Assembly (NCBI GenBank): GCA_017506865.1
Contig: JAFCMP010000035.1
Span: forward strand, 1,364,001-1,428,000
DNA length: 64,000 nt
Direction: 5' to 3'
DNA from: Tribonema minus
Lineage: Eukaryota; Sar; Xanthophyceae; Tribonematales; Tribonemataceae
A model generated the notes under the pieces. It did not search any database and had not been told where the DNA came from. It saw only the letters and a list, made by a program, of their open reading frames with translations. Numbering within the stretch: position 1 is the first letter of the stretch; each line of letters opens with the position of its first letter. This document shows, piece after piece, positions 21,657 through 32,095 of the stretch. Position numbers and translations under genes: made by a program.

Positions 21657-22715
21657 GTGGGGTGGGGGACATGGGGCTGGCTGAACCGCGTGAATGACGG
21701 CAAGCAGCAGGTCGGGCTCTACGGCATGAACAGCTGCAGACAGGGGGGTTCGGCGGCGGTGGCGGAGCAATGCCATCTCAAGGAGGGCCTGGGCCTGACC
21801 TTCGAGGTCCCCCCCAAGCTGATCGGCGCGCAGGTGTCGAGAGACGAGTTGCAGCAGCTGGTGCGGCGGCGCATGACGGCCTGCGAGCTGCCATTCACGT
21901 CCGACGAGCAGCGCGAGCACTTTGCGCAGGCGTTGCTGAACTTGTGGAGGGCCGACACGCGCACCGTTCGGCTGGCGCAGTAACTGTTGCGGAGGGGAGA
22001 GCGTCCCCTGGAGTCAAGCGCGAAGGGCACCGGTTTGGCGCGCATCGAGGACACCAGCTGCGCTCGACAGCACCAGCTCTACAGCACAGTGTTCGGATGC
22101 GCAACGAATGGCAGTGCCGGCCGCCCGCGCCGCTTGCTGGTGCTCGCCAAGGGGGACAGCGCGGCGGCACCGCCTGCAGGGTATGACTGGGTGCCGCGAG
22201 GGGGGGAGGTGGCGGAGTGCCCCGTAGACATGCGGAGGTGGGTGATGGCGTTGGACTTGCAGCGCTTCTGCGGCTTCATGTTCAGGGACACGCGCAGGGC
22301 GTATGTCACCATGTCCGCAGCGCCTGCTTCCCAGCAGTGCCAGTTCTGGCACTCGGAGGGGGGGGCCGGACCGCTGTTGGAAAAACCAAAGTGCGACCCT
22401 CTGCTGCTGGTGCTGCTGGCGTCAGGCGTGGTAGCAGCACACCCACAGGCCGACGCACTCGGCTTTGCCATACTGCTGGTTAGACGCATCGAGCTACTCA
22501 ACGCACGCTTTGTGTGCGCCGCAGAGCACCCCCTCCAGAATTCCATGCCCCGCTACTGCGGCACCGCCGCGCGCGGCAGTCACTTGAAGGAGTGGGAGAT
22601 CGGCGTCGCGCCGGGGGGGGCTGGGCATGTGGACGAGGATGTACGGGTGGATCCCGAGATGCCATGGTTGTCATCGAGACACTTTCAGACTGTCACACAA
22701 CATGCATGGCGCCTG
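21657..22715 (+). other. Unidentified GC-rich coding-like region, linked to repeat R
   Basis: Plus-strand frames at 21657-21983 and 21987-22802 look protein-coding by composition and low stop density. They contain LTFEVPPKLIGAQVSRDELQ and LPFTSDEQREHFAQALLNLW in the first; ECPVDMRRWVMALDLQRFCG and PLLLVLLASGVVAAHPQADA in the second. Near its end (VDEDVRVDPEMP, about 22632) the second frame joins sequence shared with repeat R at 6.6 and 55.3 kb, where the protein ends PEMPxGGGGV-stop. So this may be the body of the element whose 3' ends are scattered. It carries no RT, transposase or helicase motif that I can recognise. Could be a gene fragment, an unknown mobile element, or a transferred segment. 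Confidence 0.4.
22612..22715 (+). repeat. Dispersed repeat R, copy 3 (short)
   Basis: Contains GGATCCCGAGATGCCAT followed by TTGTCATCGAGACACTTTC and a diverged tail matching the other two copies of repeat R (6575-6770 and 55240-55430). Here it is the 3' end of the unidentified coding-like block, and the GGGGV-stop stretch is absent. Confidence 0.6.
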
Positions 22716-22842
22716 ACAGAGAAACATGAAATGTTCTGCAAGGGGATGAATGTGTTGCACTGCTGCAGCACTGTCTGCTACGCATCACGAATGAAACACT
22801 AACACAACTCACATGCCAGCTGCAATGGATGCCAGACACTTT

Positions 22843-22853
22843 GGGGGCTGGTA
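22843..22853. repeat. Target-site duplication, LINE copy 1 (3' side)
   Basis: GGGGGCTGGTA here is repeated exactly at 24953-24963, at the other end of the LINE copy. Confidence 0.8.
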
Positions 22854-24952
22854 GGTATGGACTTGTATTTATAAAGGCCCAAGGGAGGCCGGGTTGCCTA
22901 TGCAATCGAAAAGCTTGCGTCAACGCAGCAGCCTAGTCTGCGCTGTGCCCTAGGAGTTTGGATACCGGCGCCGCAACACAGCCCAGCATTCGCGCTCCAC
23001 GTGTGTATGCCATGACGCGCTCCGCCAACTCCCGCGCCAGCGATATGCTCAGCTCAATGTGGATCTGACGCTTAGCTAACCCGGCCTTGCGTAACACATC
23101 TGCCTTCCCCCCCCCTGAGCACAGTGCTGAGTGCATTGCCAACTCCTTAACAAAAAGGCTTGTCTGCTTGCCCAGCCGTCCGTACGACTCCTGCACGAAT
23201 GGCACAAAAGCCCAAGATGACGTCAAGGTGCCGGTGTGGTGCTTGACCTTCGCGTCCTCCCCCACCCCAGCAGCATAGCCGTCCGTGTTCGAGGCATTTG
23301 TTTTGCCTGTCAGGTACGAGCTCGCTGTGGGTGCGCGCACACTTGTGTCTAGCACTATTCCCTTGTTACGGTATGCACTGCTAAAGTGCAGACACCCTGG
23401 GTCAATGACTGTGTCCGCCCGATACCCCGGTACCTTGAAGACGCTAGCGTCCTCATTGCGGACAATAGAGACATGGTGCTGTCTCAAGATGCGCTGTAGG
23501 CACCGCTTTTGGGCAGTGTGTGTCGCGTTGTGCCCCCGTATGTGCTGGCTGGGGCAGCTGATCGCATGCGTGGAGGTGGGGCTCACGTCACTGCACCGCC
23601 ATGGGCACACCTCGCCCTGTATGCCCCACCCGTCTATAAAGATCGCAACCATAATCATCGTGGCTGCTGCCATACTGGACATGGGCGCCGCACCCGGGCG
23701 GTCATTGGCAGCGGGTGGCACGCTCATCCACGCCATTGCCCCGGACGCACGCTGGCTGCGCAGCTGCGCCAGGACCCGCGCGCTAGCCTGTTGGCGGCGG
23801 CGGCTGGTGTCACGCAAGTCACCAATAAGTGTAGCCTGCGTCGGCTTGCCCACGGCACCAGCCGAGGCAGCCTCTAGGTCCTCCACCAGGCAGTCCTCGT
23901 ATTGACGTCGAAGAACATTTGAAAGGCCGGCTTGTAGTCCGTGCGTGAAGTGACCGCGCCGGCGGCGGGGCACTACCTTTCTGCAGATCTCGTCAGCATA
24001 GGCCTCCCAGTCGTCGTCGTCGTCCTCCTGCCCGCCGCTGCAGCTGCTTTCTTCCGCGCTAGTTTGTGTTTTAGCGGGCGTGGAAGAGGCAGCCGCGGCA
24101 GCGGCTTGAGGGCCAGGTACGGTCGCCGCCGCAGCGGCCGCCTCGGCGCCAGGCACAATGCCGTGGGTGTGTGGGGCTGGCTCAGTGGTCCCCGTCTCCG
24201 TGACGGCAGTTGCGGCGTAGATCGCTTGCACCGCAGTGGGGAGCGTCGACGCTGCGGCCGTTGTATCCGCTGCCCACCGTAGCAACGATGCTGGGAGCTG
24301 CTCGGCCACAGCTGTGCGTGATTTTTCGCCGCCATCAGCTGTCAGCGCTCGCGTAGAGCGTCGCACGGCCTCGATGATTGGCGGCAGTCCCTGGTCCTCG
24401 CGTATTGCGCATGAGTGCTGCGCGAACCAGGTGACTGCGCCGTGTTCGTCAGTGCCGAGCCTCAGGGCCCCTGCTGCCACAGTGGCATGAATTATTGCAG
24501 GCCGCAGTGTTGTGCATGCCTGGGCCGTGTATGCGGCTGGTGCCAGTAGCCCCAAAAGCGGCATGCCCAGACCGCCTCGTCGCTCCGGCAACCGTGACGC
24601 CCGCAGTGGCACTGCGATGTCCGTGAGTTCTGGCGGGCCCAAGCGCGGCAATACCAGCACGCTGCCACTGCTGGCTACCTCATTGTCACCAGCAGTGCAG
24701 GCGGCCAGCAGGTGTGACTTCATGACTGCCGCGGTAGCGCAGCCGTGCAGGTGCAGCATGCGTTCAAGCGTCCATGCACAGAACCCGTCAAATGCGTGCA
24801 GCCATGTCTCACTCAAAGCCGTGTCAACGACCCGAGCTAAGAAGCCCATGCGCTTCGTCAGTGACCTGCGCAGAATGAACTGTGCTGCCTGTAGGTGATG
24901 CCGCGCCATCCCAGCTAGCTGCCACGACAATCGCCATGTCCCTACGTCAACA
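22854..24952 (-). mobile_element. 5'-truncated RLE-type LINE (non-LTR retrotransposon), copy 1
   Basis: The minus strand carries an uninterrupted frame to the stop at 22933. It encodes the C-terminal half of a LINE polyprotein: the region after the RT palm (RRSLTKRMGFLARVVDTALS, then RRGGLGMPLLGLLAPAAY), an Ala/Pro-rich linker with an acidic EDDDDDWE patch, and a zinc knuckle CPWRC-x7-HAISC (C-x3-C-x7-H-x4-C). A restriction-like endonuclease follows with a PD-D-K signature (YRADTVIDPG, GIVLDTSV, KVKHH) and the usual AFVPFVQESYGRLG segment. This order is typical of R2/NeSL/CRE/Dualen-like RLE LINEs. The RT catalytic domain is absent: the copy is 5'-truncated at 24952. A perfect 11-bp target-site duplication (GGGGGCTGGTA) flanks it. 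The 3' UTR is 79 bases and ends without poly(A). The open frame and exact duplication indicate a recent insertion; codons upstream of 24952 in the same frame are not part of the element. Confidence 0.9.
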
Positions 24953-24963
24953 GGGGGCTGGTA
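24953..24963. repeat. Target-site duplication, LINE copy 1 (5' side)
   Basis: Second copy of GGGGGCTGGTA, matching 22843-22853. It marks the truncation point of the LINE. Confidence 0.8.
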
Positions 24964-25881
24964 CTGAAGGCTGTACTTCCATCTACCAATTTGGAGTGCT
25001 GCCTCAGCAGTACATGATGTATGATATGCCTTGCTCTGCATCCAGGTGTATCGGCGCCTTTACGCCATATCATACAGGAACCAAGAAACGTGCATGGCAT
25101 TTGTATCAACAACACCTGGATGCATATAGCAGACAAATACATGCCCGATCAGGTGCAAAAACACAGCGCCAACATAATGAGCAGAAGCAAGGATTTCCAT
25201 TGAAGCAGGATGTGATATTGCAGCATACATTTGTATACAATGTGCCAGCCTGATAGCGCTGCTTGTTTTGCAATCTCAAGCTACAACCACGTTACATGCA
25301 CATGAAGGCATCGCCGTTGATAAAGCGCCACCACCTTGATTGTGGTATGACACAATGCAGCTACGCTTTAATTTGTGGTGCTCATGCCAGCTCGTTGCAG
25401 CTACTACTGAAGGTCATGTACCCACAATTGCCCCAATTCATGCATAGGTCTGGTGTAGACTGCCTCCTTCAGCGCCAACACCGTTGCACTTGCTTCTGCT
25501 GTCCTAATTGCAACCGCAGTCCCCTCTACTGGCCTCACACACTCTGCGCTGTTGCTGACCTGAAGCTGATCGCGACAAACTCGTCTGCATCTACCACGGG
25601 AGACCCAGAGGCGTTGAGAGGCGTCTGCGCAATTCTCGTGTCGAGCGCCGGTGCATTTCTGCCTGGCGCTTTTGCGGCACAGCAGTAATGCCACACTGCA
25701 GCAGCCAACAAACTACTGCGTCCACTGCTAATGCTCATTGCAACCAATGGTAGTCTAGTGCGCTGCTGTGTGCACTGCTGCTGCTGCTGTGTGTGACAGC
25801 TGTCATCAGTGCCGTTGCTGTTTCCGCCTATCGGTTCAACGCAGAGGTTCCCGGAGGCAAGGGCAGCAATTCTCACCCAGG
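24964..25881. other. Intergenic between LINE copy 1 and the TPR gene 3' end
   Basis: Frames of about 140 codons at 25263-25688 (plus) and 25404-25876 (minus) show no family. A short CTG run lies at 25778. The 3' UTR of the TPR gene presumably lies just left of 25882; no canonical AATAAA is seen there. Confidence 0.4.
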
Positions 25882-28800
25882 CTAGGCCTTATTGCTGGGA
25901 TTGACATGAGGCCTCATTGGGCGCCCTGAACTTGTCTGTTTGGGCTTGGTGCTGAACAGCTTGGTGGGATCTGGCTTGATGACCTTTTGGCGCTGTTTGC
26001 GTTGCTCTGCTATCATCTCCGCCTGTATCTCGTCCCACTTCTCGTCGGTTTTCATCTTCTGCTCACTGAGGAGGAAGGAAGTGACAGATTTGAAGATGGG
26101 ATACATCAGTACAAGCGTCCTCAAGTCTTCTTACTGCAACAGCAACGCAGCTGGCACAGTTGTATTTTACTGAGCACAGAGGCATCTCGTGACAAGAATA
26201 CGTGCTACTCCAGTGTGAGGTATGATATCTGCAGCACTTGCCTCTCAATGTTGCGCTCAGTCGTCAACATCTGAATTGGGGCAGTGACATCATAACGTGT
26301 GCAGCAAGCAGATGCCGACGGTACAGTCAATACGCATGGCTGCAGCTCACCGCTCTTGACTAATTGCTCAGCAGTTTCTCAGCAAACATGCCAATGCTTC
26401 TCGCCCTTCTCGTGGCGCTTTGACCAAAAACGCCGAGGCGTGCTTGCTTGCTGTTTCGGTTCTTATGACTGCTGTCATGTGCGCACCGCCTTGAACTACT
26501 GGCTCTAGCCTTGAGGTCAAAGGTGCGCTGCAGTCACAGGCTGTGACCTCCATCTCGCAAATTGTACAGTACAATTTTCAGCAGCAATGTGACTCACTTG
26601 AATGCCTTCTCGTCCACATTCTCCATCTCGGCCAGGTCCTTCTGCGACACACCAAGTGACTGCAGGATTCTCTCACGCATGGCCAGCGACTCATCGGCGC
26701 GGCCCATCCTGCATGCAACAGATCAAACACAGTGGCAGAACAACACATCACCAACATACCTACGGATCGGTTTTGTCCAAGTGCAACGTATACTCCAAGT
26801 GTCTGTTGCAGGACCCACCCAAGCATGAGATGTGTGGCTGGAGTTGCAAGTGGTGTCACATGAAAAATAGGCTGCATCAACACCCACATACATGTACATA
26901 CATTCCATTCGACACATGGACGCAGGCTGGAACACACATGCGACGGAGCACACAACACAAACGTAGACGGAGTGGGGTGAACATGGGCCGTCAGACGCAC
27001 ATGGCAAAATCAAACGGAGAACGTTGTGCGGACAGGCGACATGAAGACTGATGTCCCAGCAGGCAAATTGCCGTGTACAACCTGCACTGATCCTTGCTGA
27101 AATTTTGTTTTTGACAGCTTTGTGGTACTCTCGCTGACCGCCACAGCGCCAGCTCGCAGCATGTAGTGCACTGTACGCATAACGTGATGCGCTGTCGTGC
27201 CCTACGCCTGCACTGAGTAGCGCATGTCTGCTGTAGTCTTGCTTAATGGCAACGGTGGCCAATGCAGCAGCAACGCATGGTGGTACATGATGGTGCCTAC
27301 GCATGCACAGTTGCATCTGCTGACTTCACTCGCAATTCCACCAGCTAAGAAACATTGTGGCGCACTGACACTCTCTCATTATGCTCCTTGCAGCTTATCT
27401 GCTGTTGTTCACATCAATGGGGCTGCCACACCAATTGTTTGAGGATTGATTGCTACTGCAGAACTGCCATGGCGCCTCTTTGTGTTCTCAGCATACAGCG
27501 CGGTCACGCAATATGCGTCTGTGAGCCGCTGCTTGACAATCACAATTGCCTGAGATTCTCAGTGTGGATTTAACTCTACAGTACAGCAGATCACACAAAG
27601 TAACATGTGCTCCTTCAACTTGAGTGCTTCACATCAGACCAGGTCTCTTGTTGCTCACTGTCGTAGTGTCATAGTATATATATCGATTTCGCTGGAACAC
27701 ACTGAGCATAAATTACGTTGCAGAAAGCCAGCTCACCTTTCCAGCAGTTCTGCAATGTTGTTGCGCACTGCCACGGTATCAGGGTGCTTCTCGCCTAGCA
27801 GGGCCAAGCGCGCCTTGTGAGCACTGCCATACAGCTCCAGCGCTTCCTCCTGCCTTGAAGTCAGGGCTCCCTCATCCACTGCAGCAGCCACGAGTTCTTA
27901 GCATGTGAGTGATGGGGTTGAGTCTTGTGGTGAACAGTAGAGAGCCACCATCAATCATCAGCGCTATAAAAAGCATTTATTGCGACAATTGGTATGCTTC
28001 TACACGTTCCAGAGCCCACTCGTGAAAAGTCAGCATGCTGTGATGACGTGTAGTTGCTGTATAAGTGTGCGCAATGTCAGAGCAGCAGCCAGAAAGTTTA
28101 AGAATTTGTACATGCGCACAGTTCAATTAGAGAGCCCATCTCATGTTGAAGAAATCTTAAAAGTGGATGCAGCAGCCAGTAACTTTTGAATTTGTGCGTG
28201 TGCACAGTTGCAAGAGAGCCCATATCATGTGGACATTTCCTAACTGATCTTGAAGGCCTCTGAGCACAGCTTGGTTCTAGAGTTGTTTAGCAAGCCTGGG
28301 CCAATGTACTCACTCTGTTGTATTACGCATGCCGTCACATACAAAAGCACCAAAGGCTGCAAGTGCACTTTATGGTTAGGTAATCACATTGGTCGCCACG
28401 GCCTCGTGGGAGGGTGCACACTCATGGAAAAACTTATACTTCTATGTTGTTCTGCTACGTCTGTACATAGGCAGTGTTGACAAGAATGACATCATGAGTG
28501 CAATGTTATGAACTGGCTTCAAGCGCATTCAAGCAGCAATTTGAGAGGGGGCAGTGCAAACTGCAACACGCAGTTGACTCCGACACGCGTATGGTCATTG
28601 TAGCACACCTGGCATGGAAGTTGCCAGATGGTAGGCAAGGTTGTTGGTGGCGGTCGCTGTCACGGAGTGTTCGGATCCAACACTGCTCTTCAACGAAGCA
28701 ACAGACCTGTCATGTTTTGATAGGTAGGGACAGTGACACAAAAGCATTTGTCAATGTCAGCAGAATGGTACTTTTCAGGAGTAGGAAGCGCTCACAGGTG

Positions 28801-31800
28801 CACATGTCTGCTGAACATACGGCATCAGCGCCCAGCGAGTGCATTGAACAGCATGAGTGCATCTGAAACTGCACTACACATATGACAGTGCAACCAAAAA
28901 TCAACACGCTGACAATTTGACACAGCGTGTACATCTCCGGCCAAAAAAACACTTTCATGGTGTGTACATCTCTGGCCACAAGAAAAACATTCATGGTCCC
29001 TGAATAATTCCAACGTTGGACTGCAACTGCTTTGTGACATGACCTACTCACTTCCTCAGCGTGGTTTCCGCATCTGCTTCGTGCCCCGTAGCTGCCTGGG
29101 CCAGCGCCAGCAGGTTGCGGGCCAGCTCCAGGTCAGGGTGACCCTCATCCAGAACCTGCACAGCAGACCAGCAGTTTTGACGACACGAGGGAATATGAGA
29201 TGCACTAAGGGGCAGCATTTTGGGCAATTTGAGATGTTGTGTGCTGCGTGCAGCTGCATCAGCATCAGCGACGAGTCCATGTGCATTACAAGTCAGGGGG
29301 CCATCCTCTCAACAACTGTATGCAAAGCATCAGGCTTGGAATCAACAACTTCACTACATCAAACACATGAGCAGCAAACGCACACGAGTCTGCCTGATAC
29401 ATGACAGAAAATCGCCATGCATGTAAGGGTCAGCCTCTGCAAGTTCGCCTCGAGGCTGTGACTTGCATCACACAAGTGTGACCGAAATACAATGATGATA
29501 CATTTTCTACTGTGTACACAATAACAGCCGCAGGTGTGAGTGTGAAAGAGACATTTATCCATGAGCGGCAGCAGCGAAGGGCTCTGCTATTCTGACTCCT
29601 TTTAACCAGCCCTGGATGCCCGCTTAACAAGCATGGGGCGCACCGAGGCCAGAGAGATTTTTGCCACTGGTTGTAAACTGATGAAAGCTCGCTTCCCAAT
29701 GGTTTCAGCCGCTGCAAACGGACATTTCATTTCTACCTGCAGCATAATTTTAATGGGATCGCATCATGGCAGTGACTTCAGCATTGCGTGACACTCAAGA
29801 ATGCTTCCTATTTTCAAAGAGCATGTTGACGCAATTGATTCAATCTAAGGGTGCACTGTACTCAAAAACTGCTAGCTATGTAATGCTCTGCACACCTACC
29901 AGCATGCATGAAGGGGCCGTGCACTTGCAGTTTAAAAGTCGCTTACCTTCTCTCGGATTTCCACAGCCCTCTGAAAGCTCTCCAGCGCACGTTCCTTCAT
30001 GGCCATTCGCTCCATGCTGCTGCCCTCCTCAGCCATGCCCTTAAATGCCTGGAAAGGTGCAAACAAACAAGCTTTTGTCACATTAGGATGGGGCAATAAA
30101 ACTTTGCATGACAACGACAGGTCTAGCCTGCCTTTTTGCCGAGCTAGGCGAAGTAGTTCAACACGTGGGTGTACGGTAGCCTGGCCTGCTAGCCCGCAAG
30201 ACATTGTGAACTTGTTTGCCTTGACAAGCGATTTTCTGGGTGTTGTACTCTTGATGGTACCCTGCAAACAATCTCCAGTGCTCAACTCTTGATGATGGTA
30301 TACTGTAAGCGTTGACGCACCAGTCCACAGTTGACGAGCGTTGTTGCAAATGATCCATGCTCTTCAGTCTTGAATGCCTCCTTGTAGACCTGGAGCGCCT
30401 GCAGATGCACACAACATACAGTGCACAAATGCACATAATGGTGACTGGTAAAACTGTCTTGGACTAGCAAAATAGCTGGTTGACAAAAGTTCAAAGACCA
30501 ATGCTACCCAAACATGTGATCTTGCAGCCTGAAGTACTTCATTGGCATGCTTCTGTCAATTACTACAGTGGTTGTCATTCAACGCTGCTATGCAATTCTG
30601 GGAACACTAAGCGAATCAGCACGACGGGATCAGGCAGCATGCAGCAGCAAAGTGATCGCAGTGAATTTGTGAGCGCAAAGTGCTAAGTGCTGCGATATCA
30701 TAAAATCATTGATATGCATCCCCATGTCATCATAGCCGCCCTTGTTGGTGGTCCAAAGCAAAGCATCGATTGCAGGCGTTGCCATGTGGCCTGTTATTTA
30801 CACCTATGTGCGTCCGTTTGCAGTGTGATGTTTCCTCTACTGTGCCCACTGAGACCGTCTTCACCATTCATCAAAAATTGAATGGCTGCTTGTACAAAGT
30901 GCTCAAATCTCAAAGCTTTGTGCCATTGCATAGAAGTCACAACTTGTGAGCAGGGCGGCTTCTGGATGCATGTCTGATGATTTTCTAGGATGTGCTGCAT
31001 GGCCAAAATATTAAGCCTCAGATCAGAAGAATGAATTGGCATCTGCCTTTTGCAGCAATGTGTCGAGTGTTACTGTGCAAAGGACATGATATTGCTAACC
31101 TTCAGATAGGTCTGTACAGCCTTGTGGTAGCTACCCAGGTGCTTGTGCATCAGCGCCACATTGTTGAGTGCGCTGGCATACACCGGGTGCTTGTCCTTGA
31201 AGTGCACGAGGCACTGCTGCTCCAACGCCTGCGCAAGGTCAACGCACAAGAAAGATCAATTGCGTGCTGCGTTCTGGCTGTGTCTGCTTACGGTTATTCG
31301 CACTGGCACATAAAGGCAGCTTCCCTTGCGGCATGTCAGGCATTGCTACTCTAGCACCTGCAATCAGAAGTCAAATCAAAGAGCACGAGATTTGACGATG
31401 AGCAACCACATCTGTGAGGTTTTATTCGATGCTCACCTTGGCACCCTCCAGCGCCTCGCTATAATTGCCCTCGCTGAACAGCTCCCTCACCGCACGCTGT
31501 GTCTCAGAGATGGCCTTTTCCTTCTGCACGTAGCCCAGCTGCTTGAAAGCCTCGACATCAAATCCTTCTCCTCCCTCCGCCCCTTCGCTTCCATGCCGTT
31601 GCTGGTCGTGTGAGTAGGAGTCGATCTTGACAGATTGTGCGCTGCTGTTGCTTGTGCTAAAGCACACTTTGCAGGGGTGGCTTGCTGTTGCGGGACCCAA
31701 GCTGAAAGAAGGCTTCGTAGTTCGGAAGTGTGGCGCCAGAGTCGAAGCCGGCGCTTGGACCCCGGGTGTGCGGGCAAGCAGCCTGACTGCTAGTACGCGG

Positions 31801-31826
31801 CCCTGGTGGTGAGCAAATCTCTTCAT
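25882..31826 (-). CDS. Kinesin-light-chain-like TPR protein, probably mitochondrial
   Basis: Exons (minus): 31826-31437, 31228-31100, 30398-30321, 30048-29947, 29155-29052, 27878-27737, 26708-26598 and 26065-25882. The N terminus MKRFAHHQGRVLAVRLLARTP is rich in Arg, Ala and Leu and lacks acids, as in mitochondrial presequences. Tetratricopeptide repeats of the 42-residue kinesin-light-chain type follow: HPVYASALNNVALMHKHLGS (exon 2), GSFATTLVNCGL, ALESFQRAVEIREK, GHPDLELARNLLALAQAATG and KHPDTVAVRNNIAELLERMG. The C terminus is basic (QRKQRQKVIKPDPTKLF) and may be disordered. Probably a protein-interaction scaffold; the partner is unknown. All junction phases fit except between exons 29155-29052 and 27878-27737 (phase 2 to phase 1), so at least one small exon is missing from this model in 27879-29051. 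About 413 residues are visible. Confidence 0.75.
27879..29051 (-). other. Intron of the TPR gene likely hiding a small exon
   Basis: The flanking exons have incompatible phases, so an exon of length 3n+2 is expected here. No clear TPR sequence stands out on the minus strand. A 15-base candidate near 28245-28260, with AG and GT borders, does not satisfy the phase. Also present are two diverged direct copies of an AGAGAGCCCATxTCATGT-type segment near 28130 and 28213. Confidence 0.45.
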
Positions 31827-32095
31827 GTTATGATATCTGTTGCTACTTTTGTGGTGCCTCCTCTTGCACACTGTGGGCAAGATGAATTTGAACAAAGAAC
31901 TTCTGTCCGGTGACACTCCGCAATTTGAAGTTCGCGCAAGATCTTTTGGCTATCATCGCTGTCACCTTGAGGCAGGTGAGAGAGGCTCACTGCTGCTGCT
32001 GCTGCTGCTCCACTTTGCCTTTGTGCAGCGGAACTTCTCTAGAAAAAGGTTTCTTCTCTAGAAGAAGGTTTCAGACCGCGATCGGCCAGCGGTGC
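31827..32095. promoter_or_regulatory. Bidirectional promoter between the TPR and serine dehydratase genes
   Basis: The start codons of two divergent genes are 269 bases apart, so both promoters must overlap here. A CTG-triplet run lies at about 31990-32009. A 19-bp tandem repeat, TTCTCTAGAAnAAGGTTTC, occupies 32035-32053 and 32054-32072, just before the dehydratase ATG. No TATA box is evident. Function is inferred from position only. Confidence 0.55.
32035..32072 (+). repeat. 19-bp direct repeat ahead of the serine dehydratase start
   Basis: Two back-to-back copies of TTCTCTAGAA(A/G)AAGGTTTC, differing at one base. They end 23 bases before the ATG at 32096. They could lie in the 5' UTR or be factor-binding sites. 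Confidence 0.75.

Noticed and set aside
23285-24282. Several 100-200 codon plus-strand frames, repeated at 47025-48022
   Set aside because: Antisense to the LINE coding frame; their duplication simply follows the two LINE copies.
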